A stretch of 64,000 nucleotides of DNA from W0P28-013 sp964570565. Lineage in GTDB: Bacteria > Bacteroidota > Bacteroidia > Bacteroidales > Paludibacteraceae. The stretch is taken from assembly GCA_964570565.1 (NCBI GenBank), contig CAZMYT010000001.1:248001-312000 (forward strand), written 5' to 3'. Position 1 is the stretch's first letter, and each line of letters begins with the position of its first letter. Both the position numbers and the translations under genes were made by a program. The notes under the pieces were generated by a model. The model was not told the DNA's origin. It did not search any database and worked only from the letters and a program-made list of their open reading frames with translations. Positions 27,189 to 36,359 of the stretch are shown piece after piece.

Positions 27189-28121
27189 TCATTTACTCAT
27201 TTCAAGCATTTTTAAAATCGGTTTTACGGCTTTTACACGAATGGCCTCGTCTACTAAAATTTCGGGTGTTTCGTTTTTTAAACAATCGTAGATTTTTTCT
27301 AATGTATTCAGACGCATATATTGACAATTATTACATCCACACGTGCTATCCACAGGTGGAATAGGAATAAACGTTTTGTTCGGATTGCGTTTTTGCATTT
27401 CATGAATAATGCCGCTTTCGGTAGCAATCAAAAAAGTGGTGTCGTTACTTTCGGTGGCATAATTTAATAAGGCCTGTGTAGAGCCGATATAATCAGCCAA
27501 CATTAATACCACGTTTTTACATTCAGGATGTGCTAACACTTTAGCTTCAGGATACTGCTTTTTTAGTGAGACGAGCTGTTCTACTGAAAATTGTTCGTGC
27601 ACGTGACAAGCGCCATTCCAAAGTACCATATTACGTCCGCTTATTTTATTGATGTAATCGCCTAAATTCCGATCTGGACCAAAAATAAGTTTAGCATCTT
27701 GTGGAAATTGGTCTACTATTTTGCGTGCATTAGTCGATGTTACTACAACGTCCGTTAGGGCTTTTACTGCCGCAGTGGTGTTAACATACGAAATAACGGT
27801 ATGGTCGGGATGCTGTTTTATGAATGCTTCAAAATCTTCCGCTTTACAACTGTCGGCTAATGAACATCCCGCATTCATATCGGGAACCAGTACTTTTTTG
27901 TGAGGAGATAAAATTTTGGCCGTTTCGCCCATAAAATGAACACCACAAACCACCAAAATGTCGGCGGTGGTTTTGGTGGCCCATTGAGCCAAAGCCAAAC
28001 TGTCGCCAATCATATCAGCAATATCCTGTATCGCGCCTTCTTGATAGTAATGCGCCATAATAACTGCATTCTTTTCTTTGCGCAACAGGTTTATTTTTTC
28101 TATAAGTTCAGATTGTTCCAT
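27189..28121 (-). CDS. nadA: Quinolinate synthase A
   Basis: The 310-residue enzyme condenses iminoaspartate with dihydroxyacetone phosphate to quinolinate using a [4Fe-4S] cluster. Key features are AHYYQEGAIQDIADMIGDSLALAQWA, the conserved cysteines in MNAGCSLADSC, NGACHVHEQFS and the C-terminal VDSTCGCNNCQYMRLNTLEKI. Length fits the family. The promoter on the minus strand is TTTG (28220-28223), a 20-nt spacer and TATCTTTG (28192-28199). It works with NadB, encoded at 10114-11685. Confidence 0.96.
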   Translation of the reverse strand: MEQSELIEKINLLRKEKNAVIMAHYYQEGAIQDIADMIGDSLALAQWATKTTADILVVCGVHFMGETAKILSPHKKVLVPDMNAGCSLADSCKAEDFEAFIKQHPDHTVISYVNTTAAVKALTDVVVTSTNARKIVDQFPQDAKLIFGPDRNLGDYINKISGRNMVLWNGACHVHEQFSVEQLVSLKKQYPEAKVLAHPECKNVVLMLADYIGSTQALLNYATESNDTTFLIATESGIIHEMQKRNPNKTFIPIPPVDSTCGCNNCQYMRLNTLEKIYDCLKNETPEILVDEAIRVKAVKPILKMLEMSK

Positions 28122-28277
28122 GCAATTTGTGTCAAATACGTATGCGAAATTGCTTCTTTTGAAGTGACTTTACCTACGCTGTAATGTTCTGCAAAGATAT
28201 AATTATTTGTGGGATGCGGCAAATCACGGAGCGTTAAAATCCTTTCGTTTCTTACTGCAAATATGAAAAAAATCAGT

Positions 28278-28285
28278 TACTTTTG
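28278..28285 (+). promoter_or_regulatory. Promoter -7 box of the DUF4831-uvrA operon
   Basis: TACTTTTG lies 29 nt before the ATG at 28314. Confidence 0.5.
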
Positions 28286-28313
28286 TTTCTACTAAATTTT
28301 AAACGAAAAAATT

Positions 28314-29363
28314 ATGAAAAAAGGTTTTGTATTATTGGTTGCTATGCTGAGTGGTATTGCCACTTTATGTGCTCAAACTAGTGTGAATCCCGTGCAAGAA
28401 GATGAAATAAGACCTGATGGTATTACGTATAAATTACCGTTAACGACCCTTGTGATTGAAGCGGAAGTGGTACAAGTTATTGAAAAGCCAGGTCCTTTTT
28501 ATAAATATGCAGAACGCTTTTTAGGTACGACTGATTTTATTGTCGAAGCTAAAAATGAATGGCAGTTGAAAGGCGTGAAGGCGTTTTATCGTACAGAACC
28601 TGATCGTACTAAATGCTATCATATTGCTATTAATAAAAAAACAACAGCTTCTAATATTGAATTGGATGGACGAGGTGTGATTCGAGCTATTAATCAAGTA
28701 ACTTATGCAAAATCAGATCGTCCTAAAAATTGTCCTCAGACAGTTGTGGATACCATCATTCGGTTTGATCTTGCACAGTTGGGTGAAGAGGCGTTAGTAT
28801 CAAGTTCTATTCCCAAGATGGCAGAAATTGCAGCCAAACAAATTTATCATATTCGCGAAAGTCGTACCAATTTATTGTCGGGCGACAATGATCATTTACC
28901 TGATGGCGTATCGCTTACGTTGATGCTTCAAAAGTTGGATGAGGCAGAAGCCGAATTGATGGCTTTATTTATTGGGAAACGTATTTCTGTGCCCGTTTCT
29001 CGTAAATTTTACGTGACACCTACTGAAGCACTGACTAATCACATTGTGTTCCGTATGTCTGCGGTAGCAGGTATAGTTGAATCGGACAATTTGTTGGGTC
29101 GTCCTATTTATTTGTCAGTGAAACCTCACATGGTAACAGCTCCAGCACCAACTGCGAATGCAAAAAAAATGTGTGGTCCTTACTATAACGTACCAGGTTC
29201 CGCAGAAGTAGTCGTAGCTGATGGCACGACTATTTTAGCTCAAAAAACATTTACCATGCCTCAATTTGGTACTGTAGCTTGTTTGCCTGCTGTGATGTTT
29301 GATGGCGTTTATACGAAGGTGGAATTTACCGATTTTGGTACTATTAAGTCGATTTCAAAATAA
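28314..29363 (+). CDS. DUF4831 family secreted protein
   Basis: The 349-residue protein has a signal peptide (MKKGFVLLVAMLSGIATLCAQ) and a mature part that matches my recollection of DUF4831, a Bacteroidota family of unknown role. Recognisable parts are ITYKLPLTTLVIEAEVVQVIEKPGPFYKYAERFLG near the start and GVSLTLMLQKLDEAEAELMALFIGKR in the middle. It probably sits in the periplasm or on the inner face of the outer membrane. It lies 2 bp before uvrA, an unexpected operon partner. Confidence 0.82.
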   Translation: MKKGFVLLVAMLSGIATLCAQTSVNPVQEDEIRPDGITYKLPLTTLVIEAEVVQVIEKPGPFYKYAERFLGTTDFIVEAKNEWQLKGVKAFYRTEPDRTKCYHIAINKKTTASNIELDGRGVIRAINQVTYAKSDRPKNCPQTVVDTIIRFDLAQLGEEALVSSSIPKMAEIAAKQIYHIRESRTNLLSGDNDHLPDGVSLTLMLQKLDEAEAELMALFIGKRISVPVSRKFYVTPTEALTNHIVFRMSAVAGIVESDNLLGRPIYLSVKPHMVTAPAPTANAKKMCGPYYNVPGSAEVVVADGTTILAQKTFTMPQFGTVACLPAVMFDGVYTKVEFTDFGTIKSISK

Positions 29364-29365
29364 GA

Positions 29366-32158
29366 ATGAGTGAATTTATAGAAATAAAGAATGCGCGTGT
29401 TCATAATTTGAAACATGTTGATGTTAAGATTCCTCGCAATAAATTAGTTGTTATTACAGGACTTTCTGGTTCTGGGAAATCTTCGCTGGCTTTCGATACA
29501 TTGTATGCCGAAGGTCAGCGTCGTTATGTGGAGAGTCTATCGGCTTATGTACGACAATTTTTAGGTCGAATGAATAAGCCCGAAGTCGATTACATCAAAG
29601 GTATTCCGCCAGCTATTGCTATTGAACAAAAGGTTATTAGTAATAATCCGCGATCGACGGTTGGTACATCTACAGAAATTTATGAATATCTGAAATTATT
29701 ATTTGCACGTATTGGTCGCACTTATTCGCCTATTTCAGGTGTCGAAGTGCGCAAAGATAGCGTGTCTGACGTGGTCGATTATATCACCAAATTGCCCGAA
29801 AATACGACGGTTTATTTGTTGGCCCATTTCCATGCGGCTGATGATAGAACCATTACTCAACAACTCGAATTATTTCAGCAACAAGGTTTTTCACGCGTTG
29901 AGTTACAGGGAGATTATTTTCGTATCACCGATATACTAGAACAGCCATCGTTACTAAAAAAGGCGGATAAAATCAATTTGGTGATTGACCGCGTGGTGGT
30001 AAAACATGATAAAGAAACACAAAATCGATTGGCAGATTCTGTACAAACGGCTTTTTTTGAGGGACATAATGCGTGTTTGGTGGTGTATCAAAAAGAAGAT
30101 AAACCAGTAAAACATCTGTTCTCGCATGTATTTGAGGCCGATGGTATCGTGTTCAATGAACCGAGCGATCATATGTTTAGCTTCAACAATCCACTTGGCG
30201 CGTGTCCTAAATGCGAAGGTTTTGGCAAAGTAATGGGCATTGATCCTAACTTGGTAATTCCAAATCAATCGTTATCAATTTACGAGGATGCTATAGTTTG
30301 CTGGCGAGGCGATGTGATGAGCGAATGGAAAAACGAGCTGATTTATAACGCTGATAAGTTTGGATTTCCTATTCATAAACCTTATTTTGAATTGTCTGTC
30401 ACTGAAAAAGAGTTATTGTGGACAGGTAATAGTCATTTTGGAGGGCTGAATAAGTTTTTTGAATACTTGGAGTCGCAGCAATATAAAATTCAATATCGGG
30501 TGATGTTGGCTCGCTATCGTGGTAAAACCATTTGTCCTGAGTGTGGCGGCACACGTTTGCGTAAGGAAGCTCAATATGTGAAAATCGTGGGTAAATCAAT
30601 CACCGACTTGGTAGATTTACCAATAGATGAGTTACTGCCATTTTTTGCCAATTTAGAATTGAGTAAACACGACCAGCAAATAGCTAAACGTTTGTTGATT
30701 GAAATTAATAATCGCTTGCGCTTTTTAGTGGATGTTGGCTTGGGTTATCTTACACTTAATCGTCAATCCAATACGTTGTCAGGTGGCGAAAGCCAGCGCA
30801 TTAATTTGGCAACTTCCTTAGGTAGTGCGTTGGTGGGTTCGTTATATATTCTCGATGAACCAAGTATTGGGCTGCATTCCCGCGATACGGAGCGTTTAAT
30901 TCGTGTATTGCGCCAATTACAACAACTGGGAAATACAGTGGTGGTCGTGGAACATGATAACGACATTATAAAAGCGGCCGATTATCTTATTGATATGGGA
31001 CCTTTGGCTGGTCGATTGGGTGGAGAAGTGGTTTGGAGCGGTGCAGCAGTCAATGCTAAACCCGAAGATGCCGAGAACTCGTTTACGTTAAAATATTTAT
31101 TGGGAAAAGAACAAATTCAAGTTCCCTTATCTCGCCGTAAATGGTCCAATTATATTGAAGTAATCGGCGCAACTGCCAATAATTTGAAAAATATAAATGT
31201 CAAATTTCCACTTAATGTAATGACAGTGGTTACGGGCGTCAGCGGTTCTGGTAAGTCGTCATTAGTGCGTGATGTCTTTTATGCTGGTTTAAAAAAACAG
31301 TTAAGTGGCGATGCCGTTATGTCGCCAGGAGCTTTTGTTGGCATGAAAGGCAGTTTTCATCTTGTTTCAGATGTTGAGTTTGTGAATCAAAGTCCCATTG
31401 GCAAATCGTCGCGTTCTAATCCTGTAACTTATATCAAAGCGTATGACGATATTCGAAAATTATTTTCCGAACAACCTTTGGCCAAACAGATGAACTTTTC
31501 ACCCACTTATTTCTCCTTTAATCAAGATGGTGGACGTTGTGAGGTGTGCCAAGGCGAAGGCACGGTCACTATTCCGATGCAATTTATGGCCGATTTGGAG
31601 TTGGAGTGTGAAGCGTGTCATGGAAAACGTTTTAAATCCGACATCCTCGAAGTGCGGTATCATGAAAAAAATATTTTCGACGTGCTTGAAATGACTATCA
31701 ATCAAGCTATTGAATTTTTCTCAGAACATCAAGGTTCAGTTGAAAAACGAATTGTGAAGCGACTCAAACCCTTACAAGATGTAGGTATCGGTTATGTTAA
31801 GTTGGGACAATCGTCTAACACTTTGTCTGGTGGCGAAAGTCAGCGTGTTAAGTTGGCCTCTTTTTTGGCGAATGAAACACTACAACCGATGATGTTCATT
31901 TTTGACGAACCAACTACCGGATTACATACACATGATATAAAAACCTTGTTGAAAGCCTTTGATGCGTTGTTGGCAAAAGGTCATACGGTTGTTATTATCG
32001 AGCATAATTTGGACGTGATTAAATGTGCCGATCATATTATTGATATTGGTCCTGAAGGAGGAAAGGGCGGAGGACAAGTCGTTTGTGAAGGTACACCTGA
32101 AGTGATTGCTGCCTGTCAAGAATCTTATACAGGACACTATCTAAAACCTCTTTTGTAA
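29366..32158 (+). CDS. uvrA: Excinuclease ABC subunit A
   Basis: The 930-residue DNA-damage sensor of nucleotide excision repair has two ABC ATPase modules. Walker A motifs are GLSGSGKSSLAF near residue 33 and GVSGSGKSSLVRDVF near residue 624; the two signature sequences are NTLSGGESQRINLA and NTLSGGESQRVKLA. Zinc modules show CPKCEGFGKV with CPECGGTR, and CEVCQGEGT with CEACHGKR. Length is normal. It starts 2 bp after the DUF4831 stop and is 7 bp before the rhomboid gene. Confidence 0.97.
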   Translation: MSEFIEIKNARVHNLKHVDVKIPRNKLVVITGLSGSGKSSLAFDTLYAEGQRRYVESLSAYVRQFLGRMNKPEVDYIKGIPPAIAIEQKVISNNPRSTVGTSTEIYEYLKLLFARIGRTYSPISGVEVRKDSVSDVVDYITKLPENTTVYLLAHFHAADDRTITQQLELFQQQGFSRVELQGDYFRITDILEQPSLLKKADKINLVIDRVVVKHDKETQNRLADSVQTAFFEGHNACLVVYQKEDKPVKHLFSHVFEADGIVFNEPSDHMFSFNNPLGACPKCEGFGKVMGIDPNLVIPNQSLSIYEDAIVCWRGDVMSEWKNELIYNADKFGFPIHKPYFELSVTEKELLWTGNSHFGGLNKFFEYLESQQYKIQYRVMLARYRGKTICPECGGTRLRKEAQYVKIVGKSITDLVDLPIDELLPFFANLELSKHDQQIAKRLLIEINNRLRFLVDVGLGYLTLNRQSNTLSGGESQRINLATSLGSALVGSLYILDEPSIGLHSRDTERLIRVLRQLQQLGNTVVVVEHDNDIIKAADYLIDMGPLAGRLGGEVVWSGAAVNAKPEDAENSFTLKYLLGKEQIQVPLSRRKWSNYIEVIGATANNLKNINVKFPLNVMTVVTGVSGSGKSSLVRDVFYAGLKKQLSGDAVMSPGAFVGMKGSFHLVSDVEFVNQSPIGKSSRSNPVTYIKAYDDIRKLFSEQPLAKQMNFSPTYFSFNQDGGRCEVCQGEGTVTIPMQFMADLELECEACHGKRFKSDILEVRYHEKNIFDVLEMTINQAIEFFSEHQGSVEKRIVKRLKPLQDVGIGYVKLGQSSNTLSGGESQRVKLASFLANETLQPMMFIFDEPTTGLHTHDIKTLLKAFDALLAKGHTVVIIEHNLDVIKCADHIIDIGPEGGKGGGQVVCEGTPEVIAACQESYTGHYLKPLL

Positions 32159-32165
32159 ACTTTGT

Positions 32166-32825
32166 ATGGCTGAGAACAAAATTAAACAACGTGTTTTTTA
32201 TGCTTTGTTTATTCCCACACTGTGCGTTTTTAGTATGGGATTTGTGTTTGTGCTTATGCAGTGGTTTCATGTTGATGCTGAAATTGGTGGCATTTGGCCA
32301 CGCACATGGAAAGGATTGCTAGGAATTTTTACACATATTTTTGTGCATGCTTCGTGGCAGCATTTATTAAATAATGTAGTGTCGTTTTGGGTGTTGTCCG
32401 TTTCCTTGTTTTATTTTTATCACAACATAGCCCTTAAAATTGCTTTTTACGAGTGGTTATTAGTGGGCGTGTGTATTTGGCTTGGTGGACGTGCAGGCTC
32501 CCATGTTGGAGCGAGTGGCGTAATTTACGCTTTGGCTTTTTTCTTGTTGGTGAGTGGCTTCATTCGCCATCACATACCGCTTATGGCCATTTCATTTATA
32601 GTTATATTTTTATATGGCAGCATGGTTTGGCATCTATTTCCTTGGCAGCCAACAGATACTGTATCGTGGGAAGGACATTTGTTTGGGGCAATAATTGGGG
32701 TTGTGCTTGCGTTGGTATATAGACATCAAGGGCCTCAAAAACCAGTCGAAATTTGGGAAGAAGAGAGTGTGGATGAGGAGGAATATTGGAATATTCCGCT
32801 AGAAGACGAAGAAAAACTTTCCTAA
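32166..32825 (+). CDS. Rhomboid-family intramembrane serine protease
   Basis: The 219-residue membrane protein shows the rhomboid signature in order: HASWQHLLNN (the HxxxN element), VGASGVIYAL with the GxSG catalytic serine, and WEGHLFGAIIG with the catalytic histidine. There are about six membrane helices. The C-terminal tail (VEIWEEESVDEEEYWNIPLEDEEK) is strongly acidic and cytosolic. The substrate is unknown. It lies 7 bp after uvrA. Confidence 0.9.
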   Translation: MAENKIKQRVFYALFIPTLCVFSMGFVFVLMQWFHVDAEIGGIWPRTWKGLLGIFTHIFVHASWQHLLNNVVSFWVLSVSLFYFYHNIALKIAFYEWLLVGVCIWLGGRAGSHVGASGVIYALAFFLLVSGFIRHHIPLMAISFIVIFLYGSMVWHLFPWQPTDTVSWEGHLFGAIIGVVLALVYRHQGPQKPVEIWEEESVDEEEYWNIPLEDEEKLS

Positions 32826-32840
32826 TAGAACAATTTACGT

Positions 32841-32848
32841 TACTTTTG
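32841..32848 (+). promoter_or_regulatory. Promoter -7 box upstream of the Wzz-like gene
   Basis: TACTTTTG lies 30 nt before the ATG at 32879, so this gene may be transcribed on its own as well as from the uvrA side. Confidence 0.5.
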
Positions 32849-32878
32849 TAAACTTAATTTTTAAATAGCCTATTTACT

Positions 32879-33823
32879 ATGGAAAATGAACACAAAGAGA
32901 TTAATTTGTTGGATTTTATTTATCTCATTTTTAGAGGACTTGCACGTGGCTTAAAACGGCTAGGCAAATCGTTGTTACTTTTGTTGAGATTCTCAATACA
33001 AAATTGCTGGGTGATTTTAGCCTTTGTAATTTTGGCTTTTTTTGCTGGTTGGTTTTTTACGACACCTGCTCGTACCATGTTTAAAGGAAACGCTACCATT
33101 TTATTTGTAGAAGAAGCTCGACCTGCAGTACTTGATCACATCGCTCGTCTGAATTCACACTGTCGCACTAAAGATTTAGCGGTTGATTTGCATTTGCCAG
33201 AATCTATAGCCAGTAAGATTCGCAAATTTGAGACGTTTAATTATATCGATGTAAAAGACGATAAAATTGCTGATTTCGCAGATTTAGATAACAATGCCGA
33301 TTTTCTAACAGATACCATGAATGTCGTTATGAACGATCGTTTTTATTTGCGTGTCTCTGCTAAAGGCATTACCGATTTTAAACCAATTCAAAAAGGATTA
33401 CAAACTTATTTCGATGAGCAAGCAGGTGCTGTGTTGCTCGCACAACAAGGAAAAGCGCGCTTGCAAGAACAACTTCGTGCGTATAATCGAGAAGTGAAAC
33501 GCTTAGATAGCTTGGCTAATTATGACTATTTTTCACAATCGAAACCTATTGAGTTAGTAGGTGGCAGAACTTTTGTTTTTGCACAGAAAGAGAAAGAATT
33601 ATTTCATGAAAAGCTATTTGAAGTCATGGAACAATGCGACCAAGCCGCTACTCAGCTAGCACAGAATACACATACAATCAATTTCCAATCAGATATGGTA
33701 TTGATGGCTCCATGGCGTATACTTTGTTTGCTTTTTTGGATGTTGGGTGGTTATGCGTTTGGAGCTTTAGTGGCTTGGGGCATTGTTCGTCGTAAAGAAG
33801 TTCGTGCTTTTCTTAAGAAATAA
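32879..33823 (+). CDS. Wzz-like chain-length-determinant-type membrane protein
   Basis: The 314-residue protein has one membrane helix at about residues 39-61 and another at about 281-303, with a periplasmic loop between. The loop includes a long coiled-coil-like helix (QQGKARLQEQLRAYNREVKRLDSLANY). This topology is that of polysaccharide co-polymerases such as Wzz. Sequence similarity to named members is weak, so the function is inferred from shape. No polysaccharide gene cluster surrounds it. Confidence 0.65.
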   Translation: MENEHKEINLLDFIYLIFRGLARGLKRLGKSLLLLLRFSIQNCWVILAFVILAFFAGWFFTTPARTMFKGNATILFVEEARPAVLDHIARLNSHCRTKDLAVDLHLPESIASKIRKFETFNYIDVKDDKIADFADLDNNADFLTDTMNVVMNDRFYLRVSAKGITDFKPIQKGLQTYFDEQAGAVLLAQQGKARLQEQLRAYNREVKRLDSLANYDYFSQSKPIELVGGRTFVFAQKEKELFHEKLFEVMEQCDQAATQLAQNTHTINFQSDMVLMAPWRILCLLFWMLGGYAFGALVAWGIVRRKEVRAFLKK

Positions 33824-33842
33824 ACTAGTTCACAAATAATCT

Positions 33843-33880
33843 AACTAAAAAAGCTACTCAAACGAGTAGCTTTTTTAGTT
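33843..33880. terminator. Bidirectional intrinsic terminator between Wzz-like gene and TonB receptor gene
   Basis: The 17-bp stem AACTAAAAAAGCTACTC with a 4-nt loop has T-runs on both strands. It overlaps the first two bases of the TonB receptor stop codon region. Confidence 0.9.
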
Positions 33881-36323
33881 AGAAATCAACCGAGACTTTA
33901 AAATTAACCATAAATCCTGTGAGGTAGTTGGGAACTGCAAACTGTTGATTGTAGATGTCGGTTACCCAATAATAGGAGTTCACATTTCTGATGTTGAATA
34001 GGTTAAATAATTCAAGGTTGAGCCAAAGCGCTTTTATCACATTTTGTTTATCCATAAATTTATCCTGTCCCTTCAAAAAACCACGTGATGCTCCAATATC
34101 TACACGGTTATAGGCTTTTGTACGCAATACTGCTTGATATCGTTCACTATGAGGTGGCCCAAATGGTAATCCATCAGACCATACTAATTTTAAGTATATT
34201 TTATATTCAGGATGGTTTGGGAAATAGTCTTGAAAAAACATTGACACATTGTAACGTTGTTCATTTGGTCGTGAAATATAACCAGGATCAACAGTTCCTA
34301 ATAAATTACCAGTGTTGCTGTATACTTGATATGAGTCGTTTAGGATATCTTCTTTAGAATACATCCACGAGAATGAAATCCACGAATCGGTGCCAGGTAC
34401 AAATTCTCCAAATAATTTTAAATCGACACCCGCTGTTTGTGCTACGGCATTATTCTCTCCACTATAACGAATGCGCACATTGTCTACATAGTAGGGATTA
34501 ATCCGATCACCTGGTTTGTAATAACCTTCAACCGTAAATTTGAATGGTCGATTCCACAGCCTAAAGAAATAATCAGCACCAAGTAACAAGTGTAATGAGC
34601 GTTGTGCTTGTATGTTTGGGTTTAGTACCATTGTGGTATTCCCATCGTTGTCAGTTACTTCGGTTCTAATTTCTTTATAAAAAGGTGCTTGATGGTATAA
34701 GCCCGCCGCCATTCGGAAATTAACGTCCACATCCCAATCGGGAAAATAAGAACCTGAAATACGCGGACTTACAAGCCATTCTTTGTTGAACGACCAATAG
34801 TTAAAACGCACACCGCCATTGAATGTCCATAAGCCTGTGGTGGAAGGGATTTTATAGGTTTCTTCGAAATAGCCAGTAAAACGCGTTGTACTTAGGTTGG
34901 TTTTCGCCGAAAGATTATAAATGAGTTCAACCTTTTCAGGATTGTAGGGGAGTGAATAGCCTGCAGAATCTCTAAATTCCCATTCGCGTATACGGTCTAA
35001 AATAATCTCCTGTTGAATACCTACACCCCATTGCATATGGTGATTGGCATATTTAAATTCTCCTAAGTGTGACAAATTGATTACTGTGGCCGATAAGCGG
35101 TTGCGCGCATGCTCGTGATACGTACCAACGCCTTGGTTGTTGGTGTGACCTGTATTATTTATATCTAAATCCGACAACCAATACTGCCCAGTAATATCGT
35201 AAGTTTCTTGTTCATTCGTATTGTAAGTGGAAGTCATAACACTTAATTTGAGGTTTTTGTGCGGCTGATAATTAACCGTAAAAGCGCCAAAATAAGTTCT
35301 GAATATGTCTTTTTCCATACCTTCAAAAAAGACTTTAAAGTTTCGATTCATTTGCAAGGTACCAAATGATGTTTCTCTTTCAACAGGTGTAAATCGATAA
35401 TAATTTTGCGAGAAATTACCTAAAAATGAACCATTCCACTTGTCGCTGAATTTAAAAGTCATGTAGGTTTGGTAATCCACAAATGAAGGCGAATATTCTC
35501 CTTGGGTATCGAGTGTACCTAGTAAGTACGATGATGTTTTATAACGAATACCGTGTACTTGGGTAAAGTTTTTGGAGGCAGAACCTAAGTAGGCCGAAGC
35601 GCCTAATAGACTAATGGCGAGTGAGCTTTCAAAGTGTTCAGGTATTTTGTAGGTTACATCCAACACCGACGACATTTTGTCGCCATATTTTGCACTAAAG
35701 CCACCAGCCGAAAATTGCACTTTGTCTACCAAATCTGGGTTGATAAAACTCAATCCTTCTTGTTGGCCTGCACGTACTAGCAATGGTCTATATACTTCAA
35801 TGTTATTCACATACACGCTGTTCTCGTCGTAACTACCACCACGTACAGAGTATTGAGAACTCAATTCGTTGGTGGAATTAACGCCAGCAAAACTCGATAA
35901 CATCGACTCTAAATTCCCACCCGAAGCGTCTGGCATCATTCTGAATTTTTCGGTATCGATGCCTTGCATGGTGTTTGTTTGGCGTTGAAAAGCTCTAATT
36001 TCAACACTTTCCAATTGTGTCGAAGTGGAAGGTAAAATTTTGGTGGCATTGATGACCTCTTCTGTCGCTGGGAATGCGTACTCTTTAGTTTCGTAGCCAA
36101 TGCAAGAATATACCACGTGAAAAGTGTCCGTTGCCTCGAGGCGTAATTCATAAAAACCTTGTTCGTTGGTAGAAGTACCTTGGCTGGTGCCTTTCACTTG
36201 TATGTTTGCTAAATCTATACCACGATTGTTATTGTCGAGTACATACCCGCGTAAATATATTTTTTTTGCAGGGAGCGCGCCACACAAAAACAGCAAGATT
36301 AGTATGAGAAGATTTTTTTTCAA
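33879..36323 (-). CDS. TonB-dependent outer-membrane receptor with carboxypeptidase-like regulatory domain
   Basis: The 814-residue protein has a signal peptide (MKKNLLILILLFLCGALPA), a CarboxypepD-reg beta-sandwich (RGYVLDNNNRGIDLANIQVKGTSQGTSTNEQGFYEL) at about 24-100, and a plug domain with MPDASGGNLESMLSSFAGV and YSVRGGSYDENSVYVNNIEVYRP. The rest is a 22-strand-type barrel ending in FKVSVDF, with a final aromatic residue as in outer-membrane proteins. No SusD-like lipoprotein is next to it, so it is not a standard polysaccharide-utilisation pair. The ligand cannot be told; metal complexes or peptides are possible. It is 36 bp downstream of the helicase gene and in the same orientation. 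Confidence 0.92.
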   Translation of the reverse strand: MKKNLLILILLFLCGALPAKKIYLRGYVLDNNNRGIDLANIQVKGTSQGTSTNEQGFYELRLEATDTFHVVYSCIGYETKEYAFPATEEVINATKILPSTSTQLESVEIRAFQRQTNTMQGIDTEKFRMMPDASGGNLESMLSSFAGVNSTNELSSQYSVRGGSYDENSVYVNNIEVYRPLLVRAGQQEGLSFINPDLVDKVQFSAGGFSAKYGDKMSSVLDVTYKIPEHFESSLAISLLGASAYLGSASKNFTQVHGIRYKTSSYLLGTLDTQGEYSPSFVDYQTYMTFKFSDKWNGSFLGNFSQNYYRFTPVERETSFGTLQMNRNFKVFFEGMEKDIFRTYFGAFTVNYQPHKNLKLSVMTSTYNTNEQETYDITGQYWLSDLDINNTGHTNNQGVGTYHEHARNRLSATVINLSHLGEFKYANHHMQWGVGIQQEIILDRIREWEFRDSAGYSLPYNPEKVELIYNLSAKTNLSTTRFTGYFEETYKIPSTTGLWTFNGGVRFNYWSFNKEWLVSPRISGSYFPDWDVDVNFRMAAGLYHQAPFYKEIRTEVTDNDGNTTMVLNPNIQAQRSLHLLLGADYFFRLWNRPFKFTVEGYYKPGDRINPYYVDNVRIRYSGENNAVAQTAGVDLKLFGEFVPGTDSWISFSWMYSKEDILNDSYQVYSNTGNLLGTVDPGYISRPNEQRYNVSMFFQDYFPNHPEYKIYLKLVWSDGLPFGPPHSERYQAVLRTKAYNRVDIGASRGFLKGQDKFMDKQNVIKALWLNLELFNLFNIRNVNSYYWVTDIYNQQFAVPNYLTGFMVNFKVSVDF

Positions 36324-36359
36324 AAAATTAGGGCTTTATCGATGTTTATAACGTTAACT